From Ifrita kowaldi (Eukaryota; Chordata; Aves; Passeriformes; Cinclosomatidae): a stretch of 64,000 nt of DNA. Below are positions 62,167 to 64,000 of the stretch, piece after piece. Position 1 is the first letter of the stretch. The number at the start of each line of letters is the position of its first letter. Location of the stretch: NCBI GenBank assembly GCA_013398055.1, contig VZRS01002384.1:488934-552933 (forward strand), in the 5' to 3' direction. A program made the position numbers and the translations under genes. Under the pieces are notes generated by a model. That model was not told the origin of the DNA, made no database searches, and was given only the letters and a program-made list of their open reading frames with translations.

Positions 62167-62445
62167 TCATAGAATCACGGAATGGTTTGGGTTGGAAGGG
62201 AGCTTAAATATTATCTATTCCAACCCCTCTGCTACGGACAGGGACACCTTCCACTACACTAGATTGCTCAAGGCCTTGTCCAAGCTGGCCTTGAACATTT
62301 CCAGGGATGGGGCATCCACAACCTCCCTGGGCAACCTGTTCCAATACCTCACCACTGTCATAGCAAAGAATTTCTTCCTCATATCCAGCCTAAATTTCTC
62401 CTCTTCCAACTTCTAACCATTACTCCTTGTTCTATCACTTGTTTA
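62167..62445 (-). mobile_element. CR1 LINE 3' end
   Basis: The reverse-complement CR1 signature ATAGAATCACGGAATGGTTT is followed by GGACACCTTCCACTACACTA, GGCCTTGAACATTTCCAGGG, and CATCCACAACCTCCCTGGGC. It runs on to the block before CCTTGTTCTATCAC and is the best preserved CR1 in the window. Confidence 0.92.
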
Positions 62446-64000
62446 ACTTCAACTCAGCCTTTGTCAACTCTCCTATTTGTACCAGATATTCCACAACCCT
62501 GAATCTGGTTTTGTCTGTACTTGGATTTATACTTGACAAACCATTGCAATGATTTTTCATATAAAACCTTTATAATGCTGGCTTGCACTGGATTCCTTCT
62601 GCTTTTCAGCTGTATACCTCACACAGCTTATATATACCCCATGTACTCCAGACTTCATAGACTGAAAGAGTTAAAAAACCCTCACCGTGTGTTTCAGAAA
62701 CCTGGGAAACAGGCCACCAGACTTGAAGCCTACTGTTGAGCTGCCCTATTTTCTTCTTTTTCTTTCTTAACCTGCTCCACTCTCATCCTTTGTTTCATTA
62801 ATTTTTCAGATTCTGCCTCCAGGACACTTCTCTCTGTTTCTGGCATGTTCCCTGTGGTCTCTCCAGCGAGCACACCAAGGGGAAGGCTGCACTGGCTTCC
62901 CAGCAGCCTCTGCCACTGACTTCCCCACATACGGAGATGACAGTCTCTCCCACTGACCTCTTGTTCCTCGTATTTGTGAAAGCTGTTATTGTTTGTCCTT
63001 ACAGCTTCTGCAATTTTCTCAACATTTTCAATTTGGCTCCTGTGATCATCCCCTTATTTGGTTATTTTTAGACTTGTTTATCCCTGCTCAGAGCATTGAC
63101 CCCATTGATTTATGTGTTGTGTCTGCCTTCATCCATTCTTTCATTGCTCCCTCTATTTCCCTGGTCAGCTGTGTTTGTCTTATTTTCTCCTCACGCTTCA
63201 GCTCTCTTGGCTTTCAGCAGGGTATATATTTGGGCTTCCTGAAACACACTTTTGAATATTCTACACTGCTTTGCTGTGTGTCTCAGTCACCTCTGGTTTT
63301 TGGAATCTGTCATGAATAATTCTTGTGGAAAGAATGTTGTTGAATTTCATAGTGATAAGCTCCAAGAGGACATATAGACATTAATAACTGAAGAAATGGA
63401 AGAAATAATATATCATTTTATACTCCTTAGTTAGAAGATGACTTATGGTATTTTTTAACTCTCATGCAGTTTTTCTCCATTAAAAACTTGATGATGCTAC
63501 TCACTGATACATTCAGTAGGAGCATTGTTCAGGAAATACGTATTTCTTGTCTAGAGTTGAATATATTGATTTTTAATATATTACTAATATAACATAACTT
63601 TCAGTGTAATTAGTATGGTTATTATTTCTAATCTATAAAAATTAACATATGCATTTAAATATACATAGCATAGGACCAAAGAAATACAAGGGATTTTCTG
63701 AATCAGATTACTGACCAATATTTTTCCCTCCACGATATGCCAACTCACACACCAAAGTTGGAACATGACACCTTTATCTGGAGGAGGTTTTCCTCTTGGA
63801 GGAAAATGAGAAAATGAGAAAGGTTATTTGACTATTAAGACTCTAAATACCTAGTTTGGATAAAGTAATTCTTACGGGCCATGTTTACCAGGATTCTTTT
63901 TTCATTTGTATCTCTTTTCTATTAAATCTAGTATTTCAGATGCCTCATGCTATAAGATACAAGTGAAGAAAAATAAGATGATGCCAATGTTATGCTCTAA

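Larger units (their letters stand above)
58820..64000. other. MYT1L intron upstream of acidic exon (continues beyond window)
   Basis: This is at least 5.2 kb of intron. It holds a TTA microsatellite (59,289-59,310), a CT tract near 60,028, and two CR1 copies (61,368 and 62,167). No exon for the first half of finger 1 was found here. Confidence 0.75.

Noticed and set aside
62730..63310. Glu/Lys-rich minus-strand frames suggesting a coiled coil
   Set aside because: They are short, broken by stops in every frame and have no identifiable homology. Biased base composition explains them.
58820..64000. Search for the MYT1L exon with the first half of zinc finger 1
   Set aside because: No CPTPGC...HR-type sequence with a phase-2 donor was found on the minus strand, so the exon is presumably outside the window.

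Overview
The window is vertebrate, and almost certainly avian, genomic DNA. It is intron-rich and AT-rich. It carries several CR1 LINE 3' ends in both orientations, a medium-reiterated LTR of a type common in birds, and a tRNA-Ile-headed SINE with a CR1-like tail at about 53,333-53,475. That SINE matches what I remember of TguSINE1, which would point to a passerine. The species itself cannot be read from the sequence.

The one clear gene is MYT1L (myelin transcription factor 1-like, NZF-1), on the minus strand from 58,819 down to 10,587. Eleven internal coding exons were placed base by base with consensus splice sites and a continuous frame: 2,637 coding bases, or 879 codons. They run from the second half of zinc finger 1, through the acidic domain, the long central exon, fingers 2 and 3 and the MYT1 domain, to an extra C-terminal finger. 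The start codon with the first half of finger 1 lies beyond 64,000. The remaining C-terminal fingers, coiled coil and stop codon lie below base 1. Neither was found in the window.

The exon that encodes the first half of the extra finger (11,155-11,217) is 63 nt, symmetric in phase, and skippable in frame. Skipping gives the half-finger arrangement I recall for canonical mammalian MYT1L. Including it gives a complete seventh finger like that of MYT1. Other alternative-splicing signals are a tandem donor 6 nt apart (plus or minus Gly-Lys) at the end of the long exon, and an NAGNAG acceptor behind a long pyrimidine tract at its start.

The introns hold mostly degenerate repeats. The most unusual is a plus-strand fossil of Ty3/gypsy-type pol (reverse transcriptase, RNase H region, integrase) at about 2,190-4,500, which gene prediction would miss because it is broken in all frames. 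There are also three MIR/CORE-SINE-like copies, scattered fragments of an old palindromic sauropsid repeat, microsatellites, long homopolymers and three perfect inverted repeats. Two places look like assembly artefacts: a 583-N gap flanked by the same 16 bases on both sides, beside a strong G-quadruplex motif, and a 250-bp near-perfect duplication around a single N inside the LTR. No other intact protein-coding gene, no functional RNA gene and no prokaryotic-type system was found.
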